Of a stretch of 64,000 nt of DNA, positions 27,944 to 35,860 are shown in pieces. The notes beneath the pieces are model-generated. The model was not told the origin of the DNA and made no database searches. It was given only the letters and a program-made list of their open reading frames with translations. The DNA lies in the IMG/VR virus record IMGVR_UViG_3300042691_008014, positions 1 to 64,000 of that record; one strand, given 5' to 3'. Position 1 is the first letter of the stretch, and each line of letters begins with the position of its first letter. Origin of the DNA: a virus. The position numbers were made by a program, and so were the translations under genes.

Positions 27944-29197
27944 TTATTTAATAATACCTGCTAATTTCTTAAATCTGTTAGCAAAATTAGCTGATTCATT
28001 GATTACCGCTTTAGATTGAGCAGGTTTTGTAGATTTAACTGCTTTACTAGCGATACCTTCTGAAATAGCCTTTTTAGTTAATTTGTTAGAAGATGAAGTA
28101 TATTTGAAATTCTCTGCTAATGTAGAGAACACTAATTTAACCTCTCTTACTGATTTTGTTCTATCCAAAGTTTCAATCACTTTCACTTTTTGTTCGTTAG
28201 TCATGTTGTGAGCTCTGAATAATTTGTTTGCAAACAATAATTTGGCGTTCAATAAGTTCACCTCATTAATAGTTTTTTGAAGAGTTCTGATAGTTCGGTA
28301 CGCCTCATTCAAGTCTTTCTTTAGAGATTCTGCCTTTGGCTCTTCTTCACTTGAACCATACTCATCTTCCATTTCTCTCAAGATTTCTGCTAAATCAACC
28401 GTATCTTCATCTTCTTCTTCACCTTCGTTAGTTACCACTACTTTAGGGTCTTCACCTTTATCAGTACCTGCTTCTGAACCATCTGCTAAATTTTCGTTAG
28501 CTGGGAAAGGGTTTTCTTCGTATTCTTCTTCTTCACCTTCCATAGCTGGCTCTTCTTCATCACCTAACTGTGCTTCTAATTCTCTGATGATAGCTTCCAA
28601 TCCCATTTCGTCTTCTTCTTCACCCTCCATTGGGTCTTCTCCAAAAGAATCTTCTTCACCACCAGCCATTGCCATTGGGTCTTCTTCTTCTGTTGCTGCG
28701 AAAGGGTCACCTTCTTCTTCACCACCGAATTCATCTGCACCACCAAATTCGTCTTCACCTTCTAATTCTGCTAATCTTGCTTTTAATTCAGCAATTTCTG
28801 CATCCTTATCAGATTCTTCTTCACCACCGAAGTCGAATTCATCTTCTTCGTTAATATCTGCTACTTTTTTGTAGTCAGTACCTGCTGCCTCTGGCTTACC
28901 ACTATCTTTCTTTACACCTACTGATAAATCAGTAATTGCATCGTAAGATGGATTTGCTCCAGGGGTTTCAGGGTATCCAGCATCTGATTTAGACCCGATA
29001 CCATCTGAACTTAATTCCTCGTCTACTTGTTCTGCATCATCTTCCATTTCTGCTTCTGCTCTCATCTTTTGAGATAAGATAGATTGAAGTCGTGGAGTAA
29101 ATGCCTCTTCAAGCGCAAGTTTTGCGTTTGCTAAAGCGGTTTCTTTAACGGCTTTGGCATCAGCGATTGCTTCTTTCAATAATTTTGAATTTGCCAT
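27944..29197 (-). CDS. 22: Prohead scaffold protein, gp22-like
   Basis: A 417-residue protein that would form the prohead core and be degraded by gp21. The N-terminus (MANSKLLKEAIADAKAVKET) is helical. Residues 50-300 are extremely Glu/Asp-rich with EEE/DEEE blocks and several LAELEGE, LEAQLGDEEE type (L)xE cleavage options. The C-terminal helices (NLLNAKLLFANKLFRAHNMT, KVKVIETLDRTKSVREVKLV) are the conserved part of scaffold proteins in aquatic T4-like phages. T4 gp22 is 269 residues, so the acidic region is enlarged. The gene lies directly before gp23, as in T4. Ser-rich frames on the opposite strand are only its mirror. Confidence 0.9.
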   Translation of the reverse strand: MANSKLLKEAIADAKAVKETALANAKLALEEAFTPRLQSILSQKMRAEAEMEDDAEQVDEELSSDGIGSKSDAGYPETPGANPSYDAITDLSVGVKKDSGKPEAAGTDYKKVADINEEDEFDFGGEEESDKDAEIAELKARLAELEGEDEFGGADEFGGEEEGDPFAATEEEDPMAMAGGEEDSFGEDPMEGEEEDEMGLEAIIRELEAQLGDEEEPAMEGEEEEYEENPFPANENLADGSEAGTDKGEDPKVVVTNEGEEEDEDTVDLAEILREMEDEYGSSEEEPKAESLKKDLNEAYRTIRTLQKTINEVNLLNAKLLFANKLFRAHNMTNEQKVKVIETLDRTKSVREVKLVFSTLAENFKYTSSSNKLTKKAISEGIASKAVKSTKPAQSKAVINESANFANRFKKLAGIIK

Positions 29198-29315
29198 TTT
29201 TGTTGTATGTTGATTGTGAAGTTATTTCTAAAAAACTCCAATAGGATTATGCTGATTGTTCGGTCACATCTTATATGAAAGAGTATTCGTTAATCAACTG
29301 TACTTTAATTAAAAA

Positions 29316-29334
29316 ATCCTATATGAGATAGGAT
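29316..29334 (-). terminator. Intrinsic terminator between bS21 and scaffold genes
   Basis: 7-bp stem ATCCTAT/ATAGGAT with a 5-base loop, followed by about six U on the coding strand. The remaining 119 bases up to the scaffold start form a long leader in which I see no other clear signal. Confidence 0.7.
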
Positions 29335-29341
29335 ATTCGAA

Positions 29342-29350
29342 AATAAATAT
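29342..29350 (-). promoter_or_regulatory. Variant late promoter motif (ATATTTATT)
   Basis: Eight of nine bases match the motif family, upstream of the hairpin at 29316-29334 and 144 bases before the scaffold ATG. It is weak evidence on its own in AT-rich DNA. Confidence 0.25.
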
Positions 29351-29367
29351 ATAAATTTTTTAGAAAA

Positions 29368-29556
29368 CTAAAGAAAACCCAAATCTTTTTGATTCTTTCT
29401 TATAGCTTTTTCTTTTTCTAATCTATTTTTAACGGATGGTTTAACAAATGTCTGCCGTTCTCTTAACTGCTCTACTTGTTTAATGTTCTGAACTTTTCTC
29501 TTATATTGTTTCAGAGCTAGTTCTATATTACCGTTTTTAATATCAATTATAATCAT
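29368..29556 (-). CDS. rpsU: Phage-encoded ribosomal protein bS21
   Basis: A 62-residue basic protein, MIIIDIKNGNIELALKQYKR onward. The segment ALKQYKRK (14-21), the LRERQTFVKPSV stretch (31-42) and the total length match bacterial bS21, a small-subunit protein next to the 3' end of 16S rRNA. It is closest in feel to Bacteroidota bS21 (RYKRK, KPSV). Residue 53 is Arg where, from memory, Bacteroidota bS21 has a Tyr used to hold the anti-Shine-Dalgarno tail. It lies five bases after the previous gene, inside the head operon, so it would be made late. It would swap into or compete with host ribosomes. No Shine-Dalgarno precedes its ATG. Confidence 0.85.
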   Translation of the reverse strand: MIIIDIKNGNIELALKQYKRKVQNIKQVEQLRERQTFVKPSVKNRLEKEKAIRKNQKDLGFL

Positions 29557-29561
29557 AATTA

Positions 29562-29933
29562 TTATTGATGATTTACTAATTTGTATTTTGTTCTATATAA
29601 CAGAGATACAACCGTATCAATATCGTTTTGTAACCAACTATCTTTTAATTTAGGATTTTGTCTTAATCTAGCTACCATATTACATAAAGTATCAAAGTAT
29701 TTAATGATATTTTTAATATCATTATTTTTATCCAATGTTCCAATGCCAGATAATTGAATTAATCCTTCTTTACCCTGATATGTTTCTACTAACCCATCAA
29801 TCAATCCACCAATTGAATCATAGTAATCTCCCAATGCCAAATGAGCAGAATGAGAACCAATTCCTTTAACTCCTAAATGAAATGAGTGAGCTTGGGTTCT
29901 ACTTTGTAATAATAATGATGCTAATTCTTCCAT
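29562..29933 (-). CDS. Small helical protein, Dps/ferritin-like (DUF5856-type)
   Basis: A 123-residue all-helical protein. The first helix pair (LLLQSRTQAHSFHLGVKGIG, HSAHLALGDYYDSIGGLIDG, then LVETYQGKEG) has the H...H...H-x2-L-x3-YY pattern of Dps-derived small proteins common in T4-like aquatic phages. Whether metal ligands are complete cannot be judged. It is six bases from both neighbours in the head operon. A virion-internal or host-targeting role is unknown; the family call is by pattern only. Confidence 0.5.
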   Translation of the reverse strand: MEELASLLLQSRTQAHSFHLGVKGIGSHSAHLALGDYYDSIGGLIDGLVETYQGKEGLIQLSGIGTLDKNNDIKNIIKYFDTLCNMVARLRQNPKLKDSWLQNDIDTVVSLLYRTKYKLVNHQ

Positions 29934-29939
29934 TTATTT

Positions 29940-30377
29940 TTATGCTTTCCATTTCATTGCCTGCATTTTCTTACTCATGTCAGATGTTATTCCTCTTTCG
30001 GTAGCCTCATCATTCATTGCTTTGGTTGCAGTTCTTGTCAATTCCAATTCTAATTCTTGGTAATTAATATCTGGATCGTCTTTATATTGTTTTAATATCC
30101 GTTGTGTATATGAATCGTTAACAAATGCAGTTATCCAAGCTGGTCCAATTCCAGTAGTAGAAACAATATCATTCATTCTACTAATAAACCCTCTGTTACC
30201 ATATAATTTTTTGTAAATATCTTTTAATGCTCTCTGTACTCCAACACTTCTACCATGATAATATGCATCGACATTATCGGCTAATTTACTAAAGAACATA
30301 GTAATAAACCCAAAGAATGCAATAGTGCCAAGTATTGCCAATAATCCTAGTTCATTCAAAGGTTCTTTTTGTGACAT
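29940..30377 (-). CDS. Small membrane-anchored head-operon protein
   Basis: A 145-residue protein with an N-terminal LNE site (residues 7-9) directly followed by one transmembrane helix (about 10-31, LGLLAILGTIAFFGFITMFF). A soluble helical domain follows (ALKDIYKKLYGNRGFISRMN, DSYTQRILKQYKDDPD). The same layout occurs in the 31893-32228 gene when its reading is extended upstream (VNEN, hydrophobic helix, KFISDV, SDYIQSLIKKV), so the two look paralogous. An LNE before a hydrophobic helix could be a prohead-protease site. Function unknown; it may be delivered with the head contents. Confidence 0.5.
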   Translation of the reverse strand: MSQKEPLNELGLLAILGTIAFFGFITMFFSKLADNVDAYYHGRSVGVQRALKDIYKKLYGNRGFISRMNDIVSTTGIGPAWITAFVNDSYTQRILKQYKDDPDINYQELELELTRTATKAMNDEATERGITSDMSKKMQAMKWKA

Positions 30378-30389
30378 TATTTTTATATT

Positions 30390-31025
30390 TTAATATTTTG
30401 GACCCATATTACCTTTTGCCATAGAATCTGCCCAAATTTGGAACATCTTCTTTAAATCAGCAGGTAATTGTTTATCTCTAATGGATAGTTTTCCATCAGG
30501 TGAAATATGTGCGATTATTTTGTAATCACCATGTTGTTCTTCTGCTCTATTCCAAATAGTTAAACCATTTCCCATATAGCCAGAACCAATATCGTATTTT
30601 TTAGCTTCTTGAATTGAACTTCTACCCAATCGTTGCTTCATAACTTCTTCAGATACATCAGCAATTTCAAAGTATCTACCCAATACATGACCCATATCTT
30701 CGTACAATGCTTCTAATCTTTCTTCCTGTGCTTTTGCTTCAAGTGATTCTTTTTCGAATGCAGATTGTAATTTTTTCAATTCATTCATATTACGCTTAAT
30801 TGTAACTCTATCGAACCAATCACCACCCTCTCTTAAAGTATATTCTTGTGCAGCATCTGCAATCCCACCTAAAGTTTCTGCAATAGTTCTGATGTCAGAT
30901 TTTCTACGCATTCCCTCTCTATGCTGTCCATAGGTAGAAATAATTTCCAAAAAGTGTCTTTTCAACTCTGTTGGGAGTTGTTGAAGTTCTTCTGATTCTT
31001 TGAGTAAATTTTTTAAACGTATCAT
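30390..31025 (-). CDS. Probable prohead-internal protein
   Basis: A 211-residue protein. The N-terminus MIRLKNLLKESEELQQLP has an LKE site within ten residues, resembling the short capsid-targeting tags that T4 gp21 removes from internal proteins. Residues 15-135 are mostly helical (EAKAQEERLEALYEDMGHVL). The C-terminal 60 residues form a small beta domain (YKIIAHISPDGKLSIRDKQL). No enzyme motif is seen. It overlaps nothing and follows the 88-residue gene by one base. Confidence 0.45.
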   Translation of the reverse strand: MIRLKNLLKESEELQQLPTELKRHFLEIISTYGQHREGMRRKSDIRTIAETLGGIADAAQEYTLREGGDWFDRVTIKRNMNELKKLQSAFEKESLEAKAQEERLEALYEDMGHVLGRYFEIADVSEEVMKQRLGRSSIQEAKKYDIGSGYMGNGLTIWNRAEEQHGDYKIIAHISPDGKLSIRDKQLPADLKKMFQIWADSMAKGNMGPKY

Positions 31026-31026
31026 A

Positions 31027-31293
31027 TTATTTCTTTAATATATCGTTTTTCTTAATTTTTGAAACGTATCTCATCATTTCTTGCTTATCAATTCCCATAG
31101 CATCGATTACCTTTGCTAATACAAGAATTTCTTTTTTACGAGAAAGACTCATTCCTTTGATTTGAGCTACCATTTTATCCAAATATCTTTCTATCGATAC
31201 TGGTAAGTTAGTGTCCAAATCATCCAATGCTTCTTTGATTGTTGGTTTTGGAGCTGCGTTTCTGCCTGGTATAAAATTTACTAATTTTGCCAT
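31027..31293 (-). CDS. Small helical head-operon protein of unknown function
   Basis: An 88-residue basic protein, MAKLVNFIPGRNAAPKPTIK then helices (NLPVSIERYLDKMVAQIKGM, KKEILVLAKVIDAMGIDKQE). It sits directly after the prohead protease and might be a T4 gp67/gp68-type core component, but there is no specific match. The 1- and 7-base gaps to its neighbours imply the same transcript. Confidence 0.45.
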   Translation of the reverse strand: MAKLVNFIPGRNAAPKPTIKEALDDLDTNLPVSIERYLDKMVAQIKGMSLSRKKEILVLAKVIDAMGIDKQEMMRYVSKIKKNDILKK

Positions 31294-31300
31294 ATTTTTG

Positions 31301-31891
31301 TTAATTTAATTCTATTATAATTTCTCTCATTAAATCTTGTGATTTACACCACTTACCACATTCTTCTGCCATTTTAGCCCACTGCTTTGATTCATTCATT
31401 GGTGCCATAAATGCTCCATGTGTGGATGGATTAGAAACGAAATCCCAACCAACCAATTCGAAATCTTCCTGAACCATTACGGTCCCATCTTTTAATTCCT
31501 TTACTGAACCTAATCCTCGTGATGAAATACCTAAACGGATATTATTTTTTAATAATTCTTTTAAGATATTACCAGATGGAGTTGAAAGAATTTCTACTAC
31601 ACCACATACATCATCACCTTCCCAATAAATTTCTCTAATGTTGTGGGATACATTTTTTAAGTTGATAACAGGAGAATCTGGATGGTCCAACTCACCTAGC
31701 GCTCTACGTTCTTTAATAAGTTGTTTGTATTTTGCACATTCTCTTTCTAAAATTTCTCTAGGATAGCGTCTACCATTTTGATTAGCAGCACCTGCTCTTT
31801 GTAAGATGCCCTTTACCAAATATGTTCCATTTTCTTCTTGTTGAAGTTTTGCTTCAAACAAATGGGTTTCTATCAATAATCCTTTATTCAT
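31301..31891 (-). CDS. 21: Prohead core protease, gp21-like (peptidase S80)
   Basis: A 196-residue serine protease that would cleave scaffold, capsid and internal proteins during head maturation. Residues 25-72 (YLVKGILQRAGAANQNGRRY, ALGELDHPDS) include the catalytic-type His70. Residues 119-130 (RLGISSRGLGSV) include the nucleophile-type Ser at 123/124. The end of the domain (FELVGWDFVSNPSTHGAFMA) is also conserved. Length is close to T4 gp21 (212). In T4 its sites are (L/I)xE; many proteins in this window have (I/L/V)NE. It is one base from the 111-residue gene upstream. Confidence 0.93.
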   Translation of the reverse strand: MNKGLLIETHLFEAKLQQEENGTYLVKGILQRAGAANQNGRRYPREILERECAKYKQLIKERRALGELDHPDSPVINLKNVSHNIREIYWEGDDVCGVVEILSTPSGNILKELLKNNIRLGISSRGLGSVKELKDGTVMVQEDFELVGWDFVSNPSTHGAFMAPMNESKQWAKMAEECGKWCKSQDLMREIIIELN

Positions 31892-31892
31892 C

Positions 31893-32228
31893 TTACTTTA
31901 TATCGTTTTTAACCTTTTCAATTGCTTTCTTACTATCGTTAGACCAAGCTTTCAAAAATATATTTTTTAAACCACTTTCAATATCTTCTTTATCAACATT
32001 ATCGTTATTTACTTTTTTAATAAGAGATTGAATATAATCAGATTTAACCATTTTATCTGCAGCTGCAGCGTTTACTCCGTTATTCTTTTCAATATATTCA
32101 GTAACATCACTTATAAATTTTTTATTTGATTGTAATTCATCTAATATTCCTGATATTTCTTTTTCAGTTTCTTTAGAACCACTAAAGTATTTAATTCCTT
32201 TTTCTATTAAACCCCCTATGTAATACAT
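31893..32228 (-). CDS. Head-operon protein, probably missing its N-terminal membrane helix in this reading
   Basis: From the first ATG it is 111 residues (MYYIGGLIEKGIKYFSGSKE, then KFISDVTEYIEKNNG and SDYIQSLIKKVNND). The open frame continues upstream for 22 more codons without an ATG. That extension encodes VNENIAIGILATLTGIIIG, a hydrophobic helix, and reaches the A11 run at the end of the preceding gene. This suggests the real product is a fusion made by frameshifting on the A-run, or that the run has an indel. The extended form resembles the 145-residue membrane protein encoded at 29940-30377. Function unknown. Confidence 0.5.
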   Translation of the reverse strand: MYYIGGLIEKGIKYFSGSKETEKEISGILDELQSNKKFISDVTEYIEKNNGVNAAAADKMVKSDYIQSLIKKVNNDNVDKEDIESGLKNIFLKAWSNDSKKAIEKVKNDIK

Positions 32229-32290
32229 TGCAATTTTACCAATAATGATACCAGTTAGTGTTGCCAGTATTCCAATAGCTATATTTTCAT

Positions 32291-32980
32291 TTACTTTTTT
32301 TTTTTAACCCCCTCGTTTGTTGATTCAGTTGTTATCTTATTTTTTTTGAAATATGCAATTACATCTTTACCAGTATCAAATGCTTTTTGACCTCCCCAAG
32401 AAGAATGATACATCCAATATGAATTGCTTCCATCTTCCCAATCAAAATCACCCGAAGATATTTCTCTACCATCATAGGTTAAATACCCAACACCTTGTTT
32501 AGAATAAAAACGATATTTACCATCTCTAAAATTAACATCTTCGTTTACTTTTGATTCGCTTTTGTTTATTTCTTTACCAGCTTTTACCGCATCTTTATGT
32601 GCATCAGAATTACCATGTGCAGGTTCTTCTCCTCTGGCTTTTTTAGCTCTTATGTTAGCCCACAACCCTGGATTTTCTTCTTCTACTTTTTTACCAGCTC
32701 TTAATGCTGCTAAATCGGAACCTTCAATTTCACCATCACCATCGGTATCAATTTTCTTTTGACCCGCAGTTAATTCAGCTTCATTATATCCTCTTAATCT
32801 TCCTTCAGATTTCGCTTTGTAAGCGGTATCTACTGCATTAAAAAATTTCTTCTTTTGTTCATCAGACATATCAGTAATTGATTTACCAACTTTATCCAAC
32901 ATATGTTTAAAAAGTTGTTGATAGTCTTGTTCCTCTCTAACAACATTTTTAATAAGTTCCAATAATTGTGATTTTTTCAT
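32291..32980 (-). CDS. Probable prohead-internal protein with EF-hand-type calcium loop
   Basis: A 229-residue protein. The N-terminus MKKSQLLELIKNVVREEQDY may be a cleavable head-targeting tag. Residues 78-89 (DTDGDGEIEGSD) are a complete EF-hand loop with Asp/Glu at positions 1, 3, 5, 9 and 12. Residues 104-119 (PGLWANIRAKKARGEE) match a small Lys-rich module seen in other aquatic phage proteins. Two candidate processing sites follow, KVNE at 144-147 and ESTNE at 219-223, enclosing an aromatic beta module (KYRFYSKQGVGYLTYDG). The gene ends in VKKKK over an A11 run, and a -1 shift there joins it to the next frame. Confidence 0.55.
   Translation of the reverse strand: MKKSQLLELIKNVVREEQDYQQLFKHMLDKVGKSITDMSDEQKKKFFNAVDTAYKAKSEGRLRGYNEAELTAGQKKIDTDGDGEIEGSDLAALRAGKKVEEENPGLWANIRAKKARGEEPAHGNSDAHKDAVKAGKEINKSESKVNEDVNFRDGKYRFYSKQGVGYLTYDGREISSGDFDWEDGSNSYWMYHSSWGGQKAFDTGKDVIAYFKKNKITTESTNEGVKKKK
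32295..32305 (-). other. A11 homopolymer: possible frameshift site or sequence indel
   Basis: Eleven A in the coding strand occur five bases before the TAA of the 229-residue gene. A -1 shift, or one extra A, removes that stop and joins the frame to the downstream protein through K-VNEN and a hydrophobic helix with no further stop. Confidence 0.55.
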
Positions 32981-33012
32981 TATTTGTACTTTTAGTATTA
33001 CTTCTATAATGT

Positions 33013-33021
33013 ATAAATATA
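33013..33021 (-). promoter_or_regulatory. Candidate late promoter motif ATATTTATA (before protease operon)
   Basis: Perfect copy seven bases past the stop of the 557-residue gene and 32 bases before the EF-hand protein. It could drive the run through gp21 to bS21. Confidence 0.5.
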
Positions 33022-33027
33022 TGTATT

Positions 33028-34701
33028 TTATTTATCCGTAGTAGATTTACCAAAAACTCTTTGTATTTCCGGTCCTTTTGAAGAATCTACTTTTGATTTT
33101 ATAATTTTAAGTGCATCTTTTTTTAATTCACTAGGATGAGAATTAAACCATTCTGAAATATCTTCATTACTCTTTATTGCTCTTCTTCTTTGTCCACCAT
33201 CATCGATATAATTTGTGTAAAAATCATACCATCTTAATACGGAATCCGCTAATTCTTTTCCAGTTTTGGCAGGTGTGTTTTGACTTGCTTCGTTTACTGA
33301 TTCGTATTTAATCATATCTGGATTAAACTTTTCAAAATTCTTTCTTGCCCATTTTACGGCAGCTTCATAAGAATTGAATTTAATCCTATCCTGTTTGAAC
33401 CCCTTTGCCTTATTTAAGAAATCAATATAAACTTTTTCTTCGTTTATAGATTCTTGAATTTTATTTCTTTTCATCCATTCTTCTAAATTACGAATTGCTG
33501 AATCAAATACTCTACTTCTATCATGGTCCATTCCAAAGTTTTTGAAGTATTCTTTCATCATCTGATACGGTGAATCTAATTGCTCACCGTTTCTTTTCAT
33601 ATCTTTGATATTCATAGCAACTTGATAAGCTGCCATCTTACCACCAAAGAAAATAGCTTCGGATGTAATATCATTCCAAAATCTATCCACCAATGAAGAT
33701 AATGGTTTTCCTTTTGAGCGATACCCAAATTTTTCGTTACCTAATGATTCTACAAAGTAAATCAATCTTTCTGCGTTGGTTACTTTATCTAAAAACTTTT
33801 CCTTTACCATTCCTTGAAGAACTTTTTCACCCTGTGATGAAATTGGAATTTTGTTGATTCCTAATTCTTTCATTTTAGAATCAACATCACGAGGCATCAT
33901 AAATTCGTTTATTGATTTACCTTCACTAATTACTTTATTACTTGGAAATGATACTGATGGTTGGTTTCCAAATGTTTTATCAACTTTAGCATTGATTCCA
34001 AATTGTGATTTTAACATTTTTACAACACCACTGCCAAACTTTATATCAGTAAGTTTAAGATAAATGTAATTTCTATTAGGTGCATTCTTAATTTCACCAC
34101 TTACAAACTTTGAACCTATTAATTTAATAATATCATCTACTACATCTGCTGCAAGGTATCCTTTAAGTTCGGATTCTTTTACTACGGAATATCCAGTTAA
34201 ATCGGCTTGCCTCTTTCCCTTTTTCTCTTCACTATCTTTACCACTAAATGCGAATGGAGTATTGTATCCTTCAACACCACCAGTAGTATTCATCTCATCT
34301 ACTTTTAATTCGGCATCTTTGTACATATCACTAACTTTGTCATTCAATTCTGCTGCCAATTTTTTCTTTTGTGCAGTTAGTGTTTTTAGTTGTTGTATGT
34401 GTTGTTTTTCGGCAGGAGTACCTTTGGATTTTTTATATGCTTCTAAACTCTTTTCCATAGAATCTAAAACTTTTGCATAATCCGTTTGAATGGCCTTAAC
34501 AGAACGTAATTCAGCCAACACCATTTCTTTTATTTTATCAGGCAATCCTTTGTGAGATGTTGATGCAAAATCTTTAGCATCTTTATCACTCATTGAATCT
34601 GCTGCTTTTTCAACTTCTGGGGATGGGTTTTCCATATCGCCCTTTTGAGCGGCGTGTACCATACCCATAAATTTTTGTTGTGCTTTAGATACTGCTGGCA
34701 T
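33028..34701 (-). CDS. Modular prohead-internal polyprotein-like protein (DUF3008-type N-terminus)
   Basis: A 557-residue protein. Residues 1-57 (MPAVSKAQQKFMGMVHAAQK, then DAKDFASTSHKGLPDKIKE) match the small DUF3008-type family. Residues 60-135 form a coiled coil. Residues 180-260 are an alpha/beta domain. Candidate cleavage sites KSINE (262-266), ESINE (417-421) and ESVNE (467-471) separate four modules. One of these (KVYIDFLNKAKGFKQDRIKF to about residue 466) is a short alpha/beta unit of about 45 residues. Repeated identical linkers in one protein argue that it is cut by the head protease into several products (inference). No enzyme motif is recognised. Confidence 0.55.
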   Translation of the reverse strand: MPAVSKAQQKFMGMVHAAQKGDMENPSPEVEKAADSMSDKDAKDFASTSHKGLPDKIKEMVLAELRSVKAIQTDYAKVLDSMEKSLEAYKKSKGTPAEKQHIQQLKTLTAQKKKLAAELNDKVSDMYKDAELKVDEMNTTGGVEGYNTPFAFSGKDSEEKKGKRQADLTGYSVVKESELKGYLAADVVDDIIKLIGSKFVSGEIKNAPNRNYIYLKLTDIKFGSGVVKMLKSQFGINAKVDKTFGNQPSVSFPSNKVISEGKSINEFMMPRDVDSKMKELGINKIPISSQGEKVLQGMVKEKFLDKVTNAERLIYFVESLGNEKFGYRSKGKPLSSLVDRFWNDITSEAIFFGGKMAAYQVAMNIKDMKRNGEQLDSPYQMMKEYFKNFGMDHDRSRVFDSAIRNLEEWMKRNKIQESINEEKVYIDFLNKAKGFKQDRIKFNSYEAAVKWARKNFEKFNPDMIKYESVNEASQNTPAKTGKELADSVLRWYDFYTNYIDDGGQRRRAIKSNEDISEWFNSHPSELKKDALKIIKSKVDSSKGPEIQRVFGKSTTDK

Positions 34702-34713
34702 TTTTAGTAAAGT

Positions 34714-34938
34714 TTAGGCTAATACATAAACAGAACCACCATTGGTTACTGTTACACTTTTAACATAGCAAGGGAATGGTTCTCCTGCGGTTAGATGTGC
34801 TAACGAAATAGTTGTTCCACCTTCCAATGTAATTGTACCAGTTACACCACTTACAGGCAATACTCCCCAAACTCTATCTATTAATGAAGCAGAACCAGAT
34901 GTTACTAATTTTGCGTCAAATGCTCTATAATTTACCAT
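34714..34938 (-). CDS. Small beta-rich structural protein
   Basis: A 74-residue protein (MVNYRAFDAKLVTSGSASLI, TGTITLEGGTTISLAHLTAG, FPCYVKSVTVTNGGSVYVLA). The all-beta pattern with TLEGGTTI and a final VTRV-like strand is frequent in tiny phage virion proteins (decoration or spike type). It lies two bases after the 291-residue gene in the portal operon. The specific role is unknown. Confidence 0.5.
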   Translation of the reverse strand: MVNYRAFDAKLVTSGSASLIDRVWGVLPVSGVTGTITLEGGTTISLAHLTAGEPFPCYVKSVTVTNGGSVYVLA

Positions 34939-34940
34939 TT

Positions 34941-35816
34941 TTATTTATTTAAACTATTTTTTAATTCTTTTAACAACTCATAACTCATCATCATTGCCGA
35001 TAAATGTTGTTCCTTAATTTTTTTAACTGATTTAATTTTTCTAATGTTAGATATAGTTTCAGCTAATTTAATTTTTGTTACCTTATCTGGTATTTTAGAA
35101 CCAACTTCTTTCAACCCATTAATTAATTTAATAATTTCGGTTGAAATATATTCATTCAATTTACCAGTATTATTAATGTTATTTATGTATTCTCTCAATA
35201 AAAGTTTTTGTTCTTCTGTAAGGTTTTTGTATTTGTTATTAAAAGATTCTACCAACATCTTATAAGAGATTGCTCTCAAATCTTCGTCCTGCTTTTTATA
35301 TTCTTCCAAAACTGCATCTTTGATTCTAGCATCTTTATTTTGAATGGATGAATTGATTATACTTTCAGCAATAGTAAAACGAGAACTTACAATATCCGTT
35401 GGGTCATATTGTTGATTAGTTGATACTACTTCGAATATTTTATATATAGATGCTAATGTTTTATAATTAGAAATTGGAGATTTAATAAACTCATCTAAAC
35501 CATAAGTTTCTTTAATTTGTTTAATTAAATTATACTTTTCTTTTATAAGCTTCTTTTCATCCAATTGCTTTCGTGCTTCCAGAATTGTATCTATAAATTT
35601 TTCAGCTTTAACTTCTGAATTATATTTTTCATTTATCAAAAATTGATATAATTTTAATTCTTTGGATAATTCCTTTTTAGAATTAAAATGCTCTTTCAAT
35701 ATACTTTCTGCTACTGATTTATTTGCAGACATTATTTCTGATGTAATTTGTCTTACAAGCAATTCAAATATAAATCCAGTATTTTTAAACTTTGAATGTT
35801 TTATTTTTTTCATCAA
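34941..35816 (-). CDS. Helical portal-operon protein (possible prohead core component)
   Basis: A 291-residue Lys/Glu-rich, almost entirely helical protein starting MMKKIKHSKFKNTGFIFELL. The segments FIFELLVRQITSEIMSANKS and LIKEKYNLIKQIKETYGLDE recur in hypothetical proteins beside the portal gene of T4-like aquatic phages. The gene position corresponds to the T4 gp67/gp68 core genes, but no direct match can be claimed. Long helices suggest a core or chaperone role. An ATATTTATA motif lies 18 bases before the start. Confidence 0.5.
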   Translation of the reverse strand: MMKKIKHSKFKNTGFIFELLVRQITSEIMSANKSVAESILKEHFNSKKELSKELKLYQFLINEKYNSEVKAEKFIDTILEARKQLDEKKLIKEKYNLIKQIKETYGLDEFIKSPISNYKTLASIYKIFEVVSTNQQYDPTDIVSSRFTIAESIINSSIQNKDARIKDAVLEEYKKQDEDLRAISYKMLVESFNNKYKNLTEEQKLLLREYINNINNTGKLNEYISTEIIKLINGLKEVGSKIPDKVTKIKLAETISNIRKIKSVKKIKEQHLSAMMMSYELLKELKNSLNK

Positions 35817-35834
35817 TTTTTATAATTTGTCAGA

Positions 35835-35843
35835 TATAAATAT
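35835..35843 (-). promoter_or_regulatory. Candidate late promoter motif ATATTTATA (after portal gene)
   Basis: Perfect copy in the 44-base gap between the portal stop and the 291-residue gene, 18 bases from its ATG. Confidence 0.5.
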
Positions 35844-35860
35844 ATTTTTATATTTCTTTA

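Noticed and set aside
28587-28874. Ser/Pro-rich open frames on the plus strand opposite the scaffold gene
   Set aside because: They are the mirror of the Glu-codon-rich (GAA/GAG) acidic region of gp22 and have no start context or neighbours on that strand.
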